Below, in pieces: positions 1 to 14,400 of a stretch of DNA of 64,000 nucleotides (within the stretch, counting starts at the first letter, position 1; every line of letters begins with the position of its first letter). The notes under the pieces were generated by a model. It saw only the letters and a list, made by a program, of their open reading frames with translations. It did no database searches and was not told the origin of the DNA. A program made the position numbers and the translations under genes. Origin of the DNA: Megachile rotundata (taxonomy: Eukaryota > Arthropoda > Insecta > Hymenoptera > Megachilidae); assembly GCF_050947335.1 (NCBI RefSeq), contig NC_134997.1, forward strand, positions 1,302,001-1,366,000, written 5' to 3'.

Positions 1-989
1 ACGACCACACAGTCACAATCACACAATCGCAATCACAATCCCACAATCACAATCACACAATCACATTCACACAATCACAATCACACAACCACAACCACAC
101 AATCCCACAGTCACAATCCCACAATCACGGTCACACAATCACAGTCACAAAATCACAATCACAATCACAATCACAATCACAATCACAATCACAATCACAA
201 TCACAATCACAATCACAATCACAATCACACAATCACAGTCACACAATCACAATCACACAATCGCACAGTCACAATCCTACAATCACGATCACCCAATCAC
301 GATCACCCAATCACGATCACCCAATCACGATCACACAATCACGATCACACAATCACGATCACACAATCACACAGTCACAATCCCACAATCACGATCACAC
401 AATCACACAGTCACAATCACACAATCGCAATCACAATCCCACAATCACAATCACACAATCACATTCACACAATCACAATCACACAACCACAACCACACAA
501 TCCCACAGTCACAATCCAACAATCACGATGACACAATCACGACCACACAATCACGATCACACAATCACACAGTCACAATCCCACAATAACGATCACACGA
601 TCACGACCACACAGTCACAATCACACAATCGCAATCACAATCACACAATCACAGTCACACAATCACAATCACACAACCACAACCACACAATCCCACAGTC
701 ACAATCCCACAATCACGATCACACAATCACGACCACACAGTCACGATCACACAATCGCAATCACACAACCACAATCACACAACCACAATCACACAATCAC
801 AATCACACAATCACGACCACACAATCACGATCACACAATCACAATCACACAATCACGATCACACAATCACGATCAAACAATCACGATCACACAATCACGA
901 TCACACAATCACGATCACACAATCACGATCACACAATCACGATCACACAATCACGATCACACAATCACGATCACAGAATCACGATCACA
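1..989. repeat. Mosaic block, left end of window
   Basis: Mixed 14-mers with one (AATCAC)13 tract at 151-228, a run of ATCACGATCACCCA units near 269-330, and repeated CACAACC/AATCCCAC islands. Bases 1-540 resemble 7,511-8,050 and 19,091-19,630 (the shared ACGGTC marker sits at 129, 7,639 and 19,219). From about 541 the block matches 9,723 onward with an offset of 9,182. No gene is seen here. Confidence 0.85.
151..228. repeat. (AATCAC)13 hexamer tract
   Basis: Pure hexamer run following CACAGTCACAAA; the same context occurs at 7,661, 9,005 and 19,241. Confidence 0.9.
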
Positions 990-1529
990 CAATCCCACAA
1001 TCACGATCACACAATCACGACCACACAGTCACAATCACACAATCGCAATCACAATCACACAATCACAATCACACAATCACAATCACACAATCACAATCAC
1101 ACAATCACAATCACACAATCACAATCACACAATCACAATCACACAATCACAATCACACAATCACAATCACACAATCACAATCACACAATCACAATCACAC
1201 AATCACAATCACACAATCAAACAATCGCAATCAAACAATCGCAATCACACAATCGCAATCACACAATCGCAATCACACAATCGCAATCACACAAACGCAA
1301 TCACACAATCGCAATCACACAATCGCAATCACACAATTGCAATCACACAATCGCAATCACACAATCACGATCACACAATCACGATCACACAATCACGATC
1401 CCACAATCACGATCACACAATCACGATCACACAATCACGATCAGACAATCACCGTCACACAATCACGATCACAAAACGACGATCACAATCACGATCACAC
1501 AATCACGATTACACAATCACGATCACAGA

Positions 1530-1551
1530 ATCCTAATCACACAATCAGGAT
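1530..1551. repeat. ATCCT...AGGAT marker motif (first of 26 copies)
   Basis: Two private changes form a 5-bp inverted repeat, ATCCT and AGGAT, separated by 12 bases. It lies in a conserved cassette of roughly 100 bp with GATTACAC before it and ACATAATCACGGTC after it. ATCCT starts at 1,530; 3,166; 10,712; 12,776; 16,330; 20,878; 22,924; 29,708; 32,122; 35,828; 41,606; 44,644; 48,952; 49,382; 50,180; 52,336; 54,470; 54,914; 55,712; 56,781; 57,797; 58,227; 59,025; 60,829; 62,069; 62,867. The short stem is probably incidental; the motif is useful as a tag for tracing module copies. It also carries TAA triplets that close one forward frame. Confidence 0.85.
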
Positions 1552-1701
1552 CACACAATCACGATCACATAATCACGGTCACACAATCACGGTCACACAA
1601 TCACGATCACACAATCACGATCACACAATCACACAATCACAATCACAATCACATAATCACAATCACACAATCACAATCACACAATCACAATCAAACAATC
1701 A

Positions 1702-1875
1702 CGATCGCACAATCACGATCGCACAATCACGATCGCACAATCACGATCGCACAATCACGATCGCACAATCACGATCGCACAATCACGATCGCACAATCAC
1801 GATCGCACAATCACGATCGCACAATCACGATCGCACAATCACGATCGCACAATCACGATCGCACAATCACGATCG
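1702..1875. repeat. CGATCG tract, 13 units
   Basis: ATCACGATCGCACA units entered through an ATCAAACAATC junction and left through ACGACCACAC. The same entry junction precedes most tracts. Confidence 0.92.
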
Positions 1876-1955
1876 CACAATCACGACCACACAATCACAC
1901 AGTCACAATCCCACAATCACGATCACACAATCGCAATCACAATCCCACAATCACA

Positions 1956-2010
1956 ATGACACAATCACAGTCACGATCACACAATCACAATCACACAATC
2001 TCAATCCCAC
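1956..2010. repeat. ATGACACAATCACAGTC landmark (first of 14 copies)
   Basis: A C-to-G change makes ATGACA, followed by CACAGTCACG and ATCTCAATCCC. Copies start at 1,956; 3,522; 11,110; 21,290; 30,162; 32,774; 36,494; 39,520; 42,286; 45,282; 50,556; 57,383; 59,401; 63,243. In every copy it is followed by ATCGCACTATC-type units, and most copies lie a short distance downstream of a CGATCG tract. Many apparent open frames begin at this ATG, but it is simply a point variant carried by module duplication. Confidence 0.85.
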
Positions 2011-3337
2011 AATCACAATCGCACAATCACAATCGCACTATCACAATCGCACTATCACAATCGCACTATCACAATCGCACAATCACAATCGCACTATCAC
2101 AATCGCACTATCACAATCGCACTATCACAATCACACGATCACAATCACACAATCACAATCACGCAATCACAATCACACAATCGCAATTCCACAATCGCAA
2201 TCATACAATCGCAATCACACAATCGCAATCACACAAACGCAATCACACGATCGCAATCACACGATCGCAATCACACGATCGCAATCACACGATCGCAATC
2301 ACACGATCGCAATCACACGATCACGATCACACTATCACGATCACACAATCACAGTCACACGATCACAATCACACAGTCACACAATCACAATCACACAATC
2401 ACAGTCACGATCACACAATCACAATCACACAATCTCAATCCCACAATCACAATCACACAATCACAGTCACACAATCACAGTCACACAATCACAGTCACAC
2501 AATCACACAGTCACGATTCCACAATCACGATCACACAATCACGACCACACAATCACGATCACACAATCACAATCACACAATCACGATCACACAATCACGA
2601 TCACACAATCACGACAACACAATCACGACCACACAATCACGATCACACTATCACGATGACACAATCACGATCACACAATCACGATCACACAATCACGACC
2701 ACACAGTCACAATCACACAATCGCAATCACAATCACACAATCACAATCACACAATCACAATCACACAATCACAATCACACAATCACAATCACACAATCAC
2801 AATCACACAATCACAATCACACAATCACAATCACACAATCACAATCACACAATCAAACAATCGCAATCAAACAATCGCAATCACACAATCGCAATCACAC
2901 AATCGCAATCACACAATCGCAATCACACAAACGCAATCACACAATCGCAATCACACAATCGCAATCACACAATTGCAATCACACAATCGCAATCACACAA
3001 TCACGATCACACAATCATGATCACACAATCACGATCCCACAATCACGATCACACAATCACGATCACACAATCACGATCAGACAATCACCGTCACACAATC
3101 ACGATCACAAAACGACGATCACAATCACGATCACACAATCACGATTACACAATCACGATCACAGAATCCTAATCACACAATCAGGATCACACAATCACGA
3201 TCACATAATCACGGTCACACAATCACGGTCACACAATCACGATCACACAATCACGATCACACAATCACACAATCACAATCACAATCACATAATCACAATC
3301 ACACAATCACAATCACACAATCACAATCAAACAATCA

Positions 3338-3441
3338 CGATCGCACAATCACGATCGCACAATCACGATCGCACAATCACGATCGCACAATCACGATCGC
3401 ACAATCACGATCGCACAATCACGATCGCACAATCACGATCG
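3338..3441. repeat. CGATCG tract, 8 units
   Basis: Same position in the second 1.6-kb tandem copy as the 13-unit tract at 1,702; five units fewer. Confidence 0.92.
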
Positions 3442-4221
3442 CACAATCACGACCACACAATCACACAGTCACAATCCCACAATCACGATCACACAATCGC
3501 AATCACAATCCCACAATCACAATGACACAATCACAGTCACGATCACACAATCACAATCACACAATCTCAATCCCACAATCACAATCGCACAATCACAATC
3601 GCACTATCACAATCGCACTATCACAATCGCACTATCACAATCGCACAATCACAATCGCACTATCACAATCGCACTATCACAATCGCACTATCACAATCAC
3701 ACGATCACAATCACACAATCACAATCACGCAATCACAATCACACAATCGCAATTCCACAATCGCAATCATACAATCGCAATCACACAATCGCAATCACAC
3801 AAACGCAATCACACGATCGCAATCACACGATCGCAATCACACGATCGCAATCACACGATCGCAATCACACGATCACGATCACACGATCACGATCACACTA
3901 TCACGATCACACAATCACAGTCACACGATCACAATCACACAGTCACACAATCACAATCACACAATCACAGTCACGATCACACAATCACAATCACACAATC
4001 TCAATCCCACAATCACAATCACACAATCACAGTCACACAATCACAGTCACACAATCACAGTCACACAATCACACAGTCACGATTCCACAATCACGATCAC
4101 ACAATCACGACCACACAATCACGATCACACAATCACAATCACACAATCACGATCACACAATCACGATCACACAATCACGACAACACAATCACGACCACAC
4201 AATCACGATCACACTATCACG

Positions 4222-5165
4222 ATGACACAATCACGATCACACAATCACGATCACACAATCACGATCACACAATCACGATCACACAATCACAATCACACAA
4301 TCACGATCACACAATCACAATCACACAACCACAACCACACAATCACACAGTCACAATCCCACAATCACGATCACACAATCACGACCACACAGTCACGATC
4401 ACACAATCACGATCACACTATCACGATCACACTATCACGATCACACAATCACAGTCACACAATCACAATCACACAGTCACACAATCACAATCACAATCAC
4501 AATCACAATCACAATCACAATCACAATCACAATCACAATCACAATCACAATCACAATCACAATCACAATCATACAATCACAGTCACGATCACACAATCAC
4601 AATCACACAATCACAATCCCACAATCACAATCACACAATCACAGTCACACAATCACAATCACACAATCGCACAGTCACAATCCCACAATCACGATCACCC
4701 AATCACGATCACCCAATCACGATCACACAATCACGATCACACAATCACGATCACACAATCACACAGTCACAATCCCACAATCACGATCACACAATCACGA
4801 CCACACAGTCACAATCACACAATCGCAATCACAATCCCACAATCACAATCACACAATCACATTCACACAATCACAATCACACAACCCCAACCACACAATC
4901 CCACAGTCGCAATCCCACAATCACGATCACACAATCACGACCACACAGTCACGATCACACAGTCGCCATCACACAATCACAATCACACAACCACAATCAC
5001 ACAATCACAACCACACAATCACAATCACACAATCACAATCACACAATCACGATCACACAATCACGATCACACAATCACGATCACACAATCACCATCACAC
5101 AATCACGATCACAAAATCACGATCACAATCACGATCACACAATCACGATTACACAATCACGATCA
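4222..5165. repeat. Module shared with 11,810-12,765 and about 21,980-22,915
   Basis: Together with 3,522-4,221 it forms a stretch that recurs at 11,110 (offset 7,588) and again at 21,290 (a further 10,180). It contains an (AATCAC)14 tract at 4,483-4,566, ATCACCCA units and the islands CACAACCCCAACC and CACAGTCGCC, which reappear at 12,490/12,570 and 22,640/22,715. The match ends at about 5,165, where this copy enters a CGATCG tract while the other two continue into the ATCCT...AGGAT motif. Confidence 0.82.
4483..4566. repeat. (AATCAC)14 hexamer tract
   Basis: Pure hexamer run after CACAGTCACAC and ending in AATCAT. The same flanks occur at 12,071, 22,251, 31,439, 35,151, 40,923 and 43,961, so these tracts are orthologous positions in repeated modules. 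Confidence 0.9.
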
Positions 5166-5173
5166 AACAATCA

Positions 5174-5319
5174 CGATCGCACAATCACGATCGCACAATC
5201 ACGATCGCACAATCACGATCGCACAATCACGATCGCTCAATCACGATCGCACAATCACGATCGCACAATCACGATCGCACAATCACGATGGCACAATCCC
5301 GATCGCACAATCACGATCG
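5174..5319. repeat. CGATCG tract, 11 positions, degenerate
   Basis: Contains ATCGCTCA, CGATGGCA and CCCGATCG variants; more decayed than other tracts. Confidence 0.88.
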
Positions 5320-6013
5320 CACAGTCACAATCCCACAATCACGATCACACAATCACGACCACACAGTCGCAATCACACAATCGCGATCACACAATCGCGA
5401 TCACACAATCGCGATCACACAATCGCGATCACACAATCGCGATCACACAATCGCGATCACACAATCGCGATCACACAACCGCGATCACACAATCGCGATC
5501 ACACAATCGCGATCACACAATCGCGATCACACAATCGCGATCACACAATCACAATCACGATCAAACAATCACTATCACCCAATCACGATCACCCAATCAC
5601 GATCACCCAATCACGATCACACAATAACGATCACACAATCACGATCACACAATCACGATCACACAATCACGATCACACAATCACACAGCCACAATCCCAC
5701 AATAACGATCACACAATCACGACCACACAGTCACAATCACACAATCGCAATCACAATCACACAATCACAGTCACACAATCACAATCACACAACCACAACC
5801 ACACAATCCCACAGTCACAATCCCACAATCACGATCACACAATCACGACCACACAGTCACGATCACACAATCGCAATCACACAACCACAATCACACAACC
5901 ACAATCACACAATCACAACCACACAATCACAATCACACAATCACGATCACACAATCACGATCACACAATCACAATCACACAATCACAATCAAACAATCAC
6001 GATCACACAATCA

Positions 6014-6159
6014 CGATCGCACAATCACGATCGCACAATCACGATCGCACAATCACGATCGCACAATCACGATCGCACAATCACGTTCGCACAATCACGA
6101 TCGCACAATCACGATCGCACAATCACGATGGCACAATCACGATCGCACAATCACGATCG
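6014..6159. repeat. CGATCG tract, 11 positions
   Basis: Carries ACGTTCGC and ACGATGGC variants in the same order as the tracts at 16,984 and 27,088, so the three are copies. Confidence 0.88.
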
Positions 6160-6902
6160 CACAGTCACAATCCCACAATCACGATCACACAATCACGACC
6201 ACACAGTCGCAATCACACAATCGCAATCACACAATCGCAATCACACAATCGCAATCACACAATCGCAATCACACAATCGCAATCACACAATCACAATCAC
6301 ACAATCAAACAATCGCAATCAAACAATCGCAATCACACAATCAAACAATCGCAATCAAACAATCGCAATCACACAATCGCAATCACGCAATCGCAATCAC
6401 ACAAACGCAATCACACAATCGCAATCACACAATCGCAATCACACAATCGCGATCACACAATCGCGATCACACAGTCGCGATCACACAATCGCGATCACAC
6501 AATCACGATCACACAATCACGATCACACAATCCCACAATCACGATCACACAATCACGACCACACAGTCGCAATCACACAATCGCAATCACACAATCGCAA
6601 TCACACAATCGCAATCACACAATCGCAATCACACAATCGCAATCTCACAATCACAATCACACAATCACAGTCACACAATCGCACAGTCACAATCCCACAA
6701 TCACGATCACCCAATCACGATCACCCAATCACGATCACCCAATCACGATCACCCAATCACGATCACACAATCACGATCACACAATCACGATCACACAATC
6801 ACGATCACACAATCACGATCACACAATCACGATCACGCAATCCCACAATCACGATCACACAATCACGACCACACAGTCACAATCACACAATCGCAATCAC
6901 AA

Positions 6903-8880
6903 TCACACAATCACAATCACACAATCACAATCACACAATCACAATCACACAATCAAACAATCGCAATCAAACAATCGCGATCACACAATCGCAATCGCAC
7001 AATCGCAATCACACAATCGCGATCACACAATCGCGATCACACAATCGCGATCACACAATCACGATCACACAATCACGATCACACAATCACGATCACACTA
7101 TCACGATCACACAATCACGATCACACAATCACGATCACACAATCACACAGTCACAATCCCACAATCGCGATCACACAATCGCGATCACACAATCGCGATC
7201 ACACAATCGCGATCACACATTCGCGATCACACAATCACGACAACACAGTCACGATCACACAATCGCAATCACACAATCACAATCATACAACCACAATCAC
7301 ACAATCACGACCACACAATCACGACCACACAATCACGATCACACAATCACGATGACACTATCACGATCACACAATCACGATCACACAATCATGATCACAC
7401 AATCACGATCACACAATCACAATCACGCAATCACGATCACACATTCACAATCACACAACCACAACCACACAATCACACAGTCACAATCCCACAATCACGA
7501 TCACACAATCACGACCACACAGTCACAATCACACAATCGCAATCACAATCCCACAATCACAATCACACAATCACATTCACACAATCACAATCACACAACC
7601 ACAACCACACAATCCCACAGTCACAATCCCACAATCACGGTCACACAATCACAGTCACAAAATCACAATCACAATCACAATCACAATCACAATCACAATC
7701 ACAATCACAATCACAATCACAATCACAATCACAATCACACAATCACAGTCACACAATCACAATCACACAATCGCACAGTCACAATCCCACAATCACGATC
7801 ACCCAATCACGATCACCCAATCACGATCACCCAATCACGATCACACAATCACGATCACACAATCACGATCACACAATCACACAGTCACAATCCCACAATC
7901 ACGATCACACAATCACACAGTCACAATCACACAATCGCAATCACAATCCCACAATCACAATCACACAATCACATTCACACAATCACAATCACACAACAAC
8001 AACCACACAATCCCACAGTCACAATCCAACAATCACGATGACACAATCACGACCACACAGTCACGATCACACAATCGCAATCACACAATCACAATCACAC
8101 AACCACAATCACACAATCACAACCACACAATCACAATCACACAATCACAATCACACAATCACAATCACACAATCACGATCACACAATCACGATCACACAA
8201 TCACCGTCACACAATCACGATCACACAACCGCGATCACACAATCGCGATCACACAATCGCGATCACACAATCACAATCACGATCAAACAATCACGATCAC
8301 CCAATCACGATCACCCAATCACGATCACACAATAACGATCACACAATCACGATCACACAATCACGATCACACAATCACGATCACACAATCACACAGTCAC
8401 AATCCCACAATAACGATCACACGATGACGACCACACAGTCACAATCACACAATCGCAATCACAATCACACAATCACAGTCACACAATCACAATCACACAA
8501 CCACAACCACACAATCCCACAGTCACAATCCCACAATCACGATCACACAATCACGACCACACAGTCACGATCACACAATCGCAATCACACAACCACAATC
8601 ACACAACCACAATCACACAATCACAATCACACAATCACGACCACACAATCACGATCACACAATCACAATCACACAATCACGATCACACAATCACGATCAA
8701 ACAATCACGATCACACAATCACGATCACACAATCACGATCACACAATCACGATCACACAATCACGATCACACAATCACGATCACACAATCACGATCACAC
8801 AATCACGATCACAGAATCACGATCACACAATCCCACAATCACGATCACACAATCACGACCACACAGTCACAATCACACAA
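6903..8880. repeat. Segment duplicated at 18,483-20,450
   Basis: Aligns with 18,483-20,450 at an offset of 11,580 with very few differences, for example A at 7,997 versus C at 19,577, C8427G (giving ATGACGACC here) versus ATCACGACC, and single 14-mer gains and losses near 8,310-8,400. The left breakpoint is sharp: sequences upstream of about 6,902 and 18,482 differ. It includes the (AATCAC)13 tract at 7,661-7,738 and the CATTCGCG marker at 7,218. Confidence 0.85.
7661..7738. repeat. (AATCAC)13 hexamer tract
   Basis: Copy of the 151-228 tract in the first half of the 1.35-kb tandem duplication. Confidence 0.9.
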
Positions 8881-9004
8881 TCGCAATCACAATCACACAA
8901 TCACAATCACACAATCACATTCACACAATCACAATCACACAACCACAACCACACAATCCCACAGTCACAATCCCACAATCACGGTCACACAATCACAGTC
9001 ACAA

Positions 9005-9082
9005 AATCACAATCACAATCACAATCACAATCACAATCACAATCACAATCACAATCACAATCACAATCACAATCACAATCAC
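9005..9082. repeat. (AATCAC)13 hexamer tract
   Basis: Second copy within the 1.35-kb tandem duplication, with the same unit number as at 7,661. Confidence 0.9.
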
Positions 9083-10869
9083 ACAATCACAGTCACACAA
9101 TCACAATCACACAATCGCACAGTCACAATCCCACAATCACGATCACCCAATCACGATCACCCAATCACGATCACCCAATCACGATCACACAATCACGATC
9201 ACACAATCACGATCACACAATCACACAGTCACAATCCCACAATCACGATCACACAATCACACAGTCACAATCACACAATCGCAATCACAATCCCACAATC
9301 ACAATCACACAATCACATTCACACAATCACATTCACACAATCACAATCACACAACAACAACCACACAATCCCACAGTCACAATCCAACAATCACGATGAC
9401 ACAATCACGACCACACAGTCACGATCACACAATCGCAATCACACAATCACAATCACACAACCACAATCACACAATCACAACCACACAATCACAATCACAC
9501 AATCACAATCACACAATCACAATCACACAATCACGATCACACAATCACGATCACACAATCACCGTCACACAATCACGATCACACAACCGCGATCACACAA
9601 TCGCGATCACACAATCGCGATCACACAATCACAATCACGATCAAACAATCACGATCACCCAATCACGATCACCCAATCACGATCACACAATAACGATCAC
9701 ACAATCACGATCACACAATCACGATCACACAATCACGATCACACAATCACACAGTCACAATCCCACAATAACGATCACACGATCACGACCACACAGTCAC
9801 AATCACACAATCGCAATCACAATCACACAATCACAGTCACACAATCACAATCACACAACCACAACCACACAATCCCACAGTCACAATCCCACAATCACGA
9901 TCACACAATCACGACCACACAGTCACGATCACACAATCGCAATCACACAACCACAATCACACAACCACAATCACACAATCACAATCACACAATGGCGACC
10001 ACACAATCACGATCACACAATCACAATCACACAATCACGATCACACAATCACGATCAAACAATCACGATCACACAATCACGATCACACAATCACGATCAC
10101 ACAATCACGATCACACAATCACGATCACACAATCACGATCACACAATCACGATCACAGAATCACGATCACACAATCCCACAATCACGATCACACAATCAC
10201 GACCACACAGTCACAATCACACAATCGCAATCACAATCACACAATCACAATCACACAATCACAATCACACTATCACAATCACACAATCACAATCACACAA
10301 TCACAATCACACAATCACAATCACACAATCACAATCACACAATCACAATCACACAATCACAATCACACAATCACAATCACACAATCACAATCACACAATC
10401 AAACAATCGCAATCAAACAATCGCAATCACACAATCGCAATCACACAATCGCAATCACACAATCGCAATCACACAAACGCAATCACACAATCGCAATCAC
10501 ACAATCGCAATCACACAATTGCAATCACACAATCGCGATCACACAATCACGATCACACAATCACGATCACACAATCACGATCCCACAATCACGATCACAC
10601 AATCACGATCACACAATCACGATCAGACAATCACCGTCACACAATCACGATCACAAAACGACGATCACAATCACGATCACACAATCACGATTACACAATC
10701 ACGATCACAGAATCCTAATCACACAATCAGGATCACACAATCACGATCACATAATCACGGTCACACAATCACGGTCACACAATCACGATCACACAATCAC
10801 ACAATCACAATCACAATCACATAATCACAATCACACAATCACAATCACACAATCACAATCAAACAATCA

Positions 10870-11029
10870 CGATCGCACAATCACGATCGCACAATCACGA
10901 TCGCACAATCACGATCGCACAATCACGATCGCACAATCACGATCGCACAATCACGATCGCACAATCACGATCGCACAATCACGATCGCACAATCACGATC
11001 GCACAATCACGATCGCACAATCACGATCG
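10870..11029. repeat. CGATCG tract, 12 units
   Basis: Pure; counterpart of 1,702 and 21,050. Confidence 0.92.
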
Positions 11030-12070
11030 CACAATCACGACCACACAATCACACAGTCACAATCCCACAATCACGATCACACAATCGCAATCACAATCCC
11101 ACAATCACAATGACACAATCACAGTCACGATCACACAATCACAATCACACAATCTCAATCCCACAATCACAATCGCACAATCACAATCGCACTATCACAA
11201 TCGCACTATCACAATCGCACTATCACAATCGCACAATCACAATCGCACTATCACAATCGCACTATCACAATCGCACTATCACAATCACACGATCACAATC
11301 ACACAATCACAATCACGCAATCACAATCACACAATCGCAATTCCACAATCGCAATCATACAATCGCAATCACACAATCGCAATCACACAAACGCAATCAC
11401 ACGATCGCAATCACACGATCGCAATCACACGATCGCAATCACACGATCGCAATCACACGATCGCAATCACACGATCACGATCACACTATCACGATCACAC
11501 AATCACAGTCACACGATCACAATCACACAGTCACACAATCACAATCACACAATCACAGTCACGATCACACAATCACAATCACACAATCTCAATCCCACAA
11601 TCACAATCACACAATCACAGTCACACAATCACAGTCACACAATCACAGTCACACAATCACACAGTCACGATTCCACAATCACGATCACACAATCACGACC
11701 ACACAATCACGATCACACAATCACAATCACACAATCACGATCACACAATCACGATCACACAATCACGACAACACAATCACGACCACACAATCACGATCAC
11801 ACTATCACGATGACACAATCACGATCACACAATCACGATCACACAATCACGATCACACAATCACGATCACACAATCACAATCACACAATCACGATCACAC
11901 AATCACAATCACACAACCACAACCACACAATCACACAGTCACAATCCCACAATCACGATCACACAATCACGACCACACAGTCACGATCACACAATCACGA
12001 TCACACTATCACGATCACACTATCACGATCACACAATCACAGTCACACAATCACAATCACACAGTCACAC

Positions 12071-12172
12071 AATCACAATCACAATCACAATCACAATCAC
12101 AATCACAATCACAATCACAATCACAATCACAATCACAATCACAATCACAATCACAATCACAATCACAATCAC
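12071..12172. repeat. (AATCAC)17 hexamer tract
   Basis: Same flanks as 4,483-4,566 but three units longer. Confidence 0.9.
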
Positions 12173-14302
12173 AATCATACAATCACAGTCACGATCACAC
12201 AATCACAATCACACAATCACAATCCCACAATCACAATCACACAATCACAGTCACACAATCACAATCACACAATCGCACAGTCACAATCCCACAATCACGA
12301 TCACCCAATCACGATCACCCAATCACGATCACACAATCACGATCACACAATCACGATCACACAATCACACAGTCACAATCCCACAATCACGATCACACAA
12401 TCACGACCACACAGTCACAATCACACAATCGCAATCACAATCCCACAATCACAATCACACAATCACATTCACACAATCACAATCACACAACCCCAACCAC
12501 ACAATCCCACAGTCGCAATCCCACAATCACGATCACACAATCACGACCACACAGTCACGATCACACAGTCGCCATCACACAATCACAATCACACAACCAC
12601 AATCACACAATCACAACCACACAATCACAATCACACAATCACAATCACACAATCACGATCACACAATCACGATCACACAATCACGATCACACAATCACCA
12701 TCACACAATCACGATCACAAAATCACGATCACAATCACGATCACACAATCACGATTACACAATCACGATCACAGAATCCTAATCACACAATCAGGATCAC
12801 ACAATCACGATCACATAATCACGGTCACACAATCACGGTCACACAATCACGATCACACAATCACGATCACACAATCACGACCACACAGTCGCAATCACAC
12901 AATCGCAATCACACAATCGCAATCACACAATCGCAATCACACAATCGCAATCACACAATCGCAATCACACAATCGCAATCTCACAATCACAATCACTCAA
13001 TCACAGTCACACAACCACAACCACACAATCACACAGTCACCATCCCACAAACACGATCACACAATCACGACCACACAGTCACGATCACACAATCACGATC
13101 ACACTATCACGATCACACTATCACGATCACACAATCACGATCACACAATCACGATCACACAATCACGATCACACAATCCCACAATCACGATCACACAATC
13201 ACGACCACACAGTCACAATCACACAATCGCAATCACAATCACACAATCACAATCACACAATCACAACCACACAATCAAACAATCGCAATCAAACAATCGC
13301 AATCACACAATCGCAATCACACAATCGCAATCACACAAACGCAATCACACAATCGCAATCACACAATCGCAATCACACAATCGCAATCACACAATCGCAA
13401 TCACACAATCGCAATAACACAATCAAACAATCACACAATCACACAGTCACAATCCCACAATCACGATCACACAATCACGACCACACAGTCACAATCACAC
13501 AATCGCAATCACAGACCCACAATCACAATCACACAATCATAGTCACACAATCACAAACGCACAACCACAACCACACAATCACACAGTCACAATCCCACAA
13601 TCACGATCACACAATCACGACCACACAGTCACGATCACACAATCGCAATCACACAATCACAATCACACAACCACAATCACACAACCACAATCACACAATC
13701 ACAATCACACCATCACTATCACACAATCACGATCACACAATCACGATCACACAATCTCGATCACACAATCACGATCACACAATCACCATCACACAATCAC
13801 CATCACACAATCACGATCACACTATCACGATCACACAATCACGATCACACAATCACGATCACACAATCACTACCACACAATCACGATCACACAATCACAA
13901 TCACACAGTCACAATCACACAATCACAATCACACAATCACAATCACACAATCACAATCACACAATCACAATCACACAATCACAATCACAATCACAATCAC
14001 GATCACAATCACACAATCACAATCACACAATCACGATCACACAATCACAATCACACAATCACACAGTCACAAACCCACAATCACGATCACACAAACACGA
14101 TCACACAGTCACCATCACACAATCACAATAACACAGTCACACAATCACAATCACAATCACAATCACACAATCACGATCATACAATCACGATCACACAGTC
14201 ACAATCACACAGTCACACAATCACGATCACACAATCACAATCACACAATCACAATCACACAATAACCATCACACAATCACAATCACACAATCACAATCAC
14301 AC

Positions 14303-14400
14303 AACCACAATCACACAACCACAATCACACAACCACAATCACACAACCACAATCACACAACCACAATCACACAACCACAATCACACAACCACAATCACAC
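14303..14400. repeat. (CAACCACAATCACA)7 run
   Basis: Seven 14-bp units carrying CAACC instead of CAATC, a T-to-C change fixed across the run. Equivalent runs have 6 units at 24,479-24,562 and 7 units at 25,747-25,844. This colour forms tandem runs only in this sub-family; single CAACC units occur elsewhere as island markers. Confidence 0.88.

Larger units (their letters stand above)
990..4221. repeat. Tandem duplication of a 1.6-kb module
   Basis: Two successive copies of the same module, roughly 1,000-2,655 and 2,680-4,221. Shared landmarks in the same order are an AATCAC/ATCACAATCACACA run, an ATCAAACAATCGCA run, the ATCCT...AGGAT motif (1,530 and 3,166), a CGATCG tract (13 copies at 1,702; 8 copies at 3,338), the ATGACACAATCACAGTC landmark (1,956 and 3,522) and an ATGACACAATCACG junction (2,656 and 4,222). 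The last two landmarks are each 1,566 bp apart; length differences are mostly in the tracts. No gene is present. Confidence 0.85.
5166..6902. repeat. Mosaic block rich in CGATCG and ATCGCG units
   Basis: Holds two 11-position CGATCG tracts (5,174-5,319 and 6,014-6,159), a run of ATCGCGATCACACA (TCGCGA) units from about 5,384 to 5,545, ATCACCCA units and ATCGCAATCACACA runs. From the marker ACTATCACCC at 5,571 onward it resembles blocks starting at 16,555 and 26,645. Nothing gene-like is seen. Confidence 0.8.
7490..10190. repeat. Tandem duplication of about 1.35 kb
   Basis: About 7,490-8,834 and 8,835-10,190 are successive copies at an offset of 1,344, rising to 1,358 after one extra 14-mer near 9,320. 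Shared markers: ACGGTC at 7,639/8,983, (AATCAC)13 at 7,661/9,005, AACAACAACC near 7,996/9,354 and ATGACACAATCACGACC at 8,038/9,396. The related copy at 18.5-20.4 kb has this unit only once, so the duplication arose in, or was lost from, one of the two lineages. Confidence 0.85.
10191..13552. repeat. Module series shared with 1.0-5.2 kb and 20.4-23.7 kb
   Basis: The first part continues the 9,182-bp-offset match to 541-1,690. After the 12-copy CGATCG tract at 10,870 it follows the 3,522-5,165 module and then continues through ATCCT...AGGAT (12,776) into ATCGCAATCACACA runs. The same order recurs from 20,450 to 23,700 (landmarks 11,110 and 21,290; offset 10,180). It contains (AATCAC)17 at 12,071-12,172. 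No gene is seen. Confidence 0.82.

Noticed and set aside
1530..1551. Functional hairpin or protein-binding operator at ATCCT...AGGAT
   Set aside because: The stem is only 5 bp with a 12-base loop and its conservation is explained by module duplication; kept as a marker only.
4222..8427. A 1,401-codon forward open frame and dozens of similar His/Thr/Gln-rich open frames across the window
   Set aside because: The repeat unit has no forward stop codon, all frames give the same cyclic peptide, frames overlap two or three deep, starts are point variants (ATCACA to ATGACA), and no signal peptide, domain or promoter context is visible. They are repeat artefacts, not genes.
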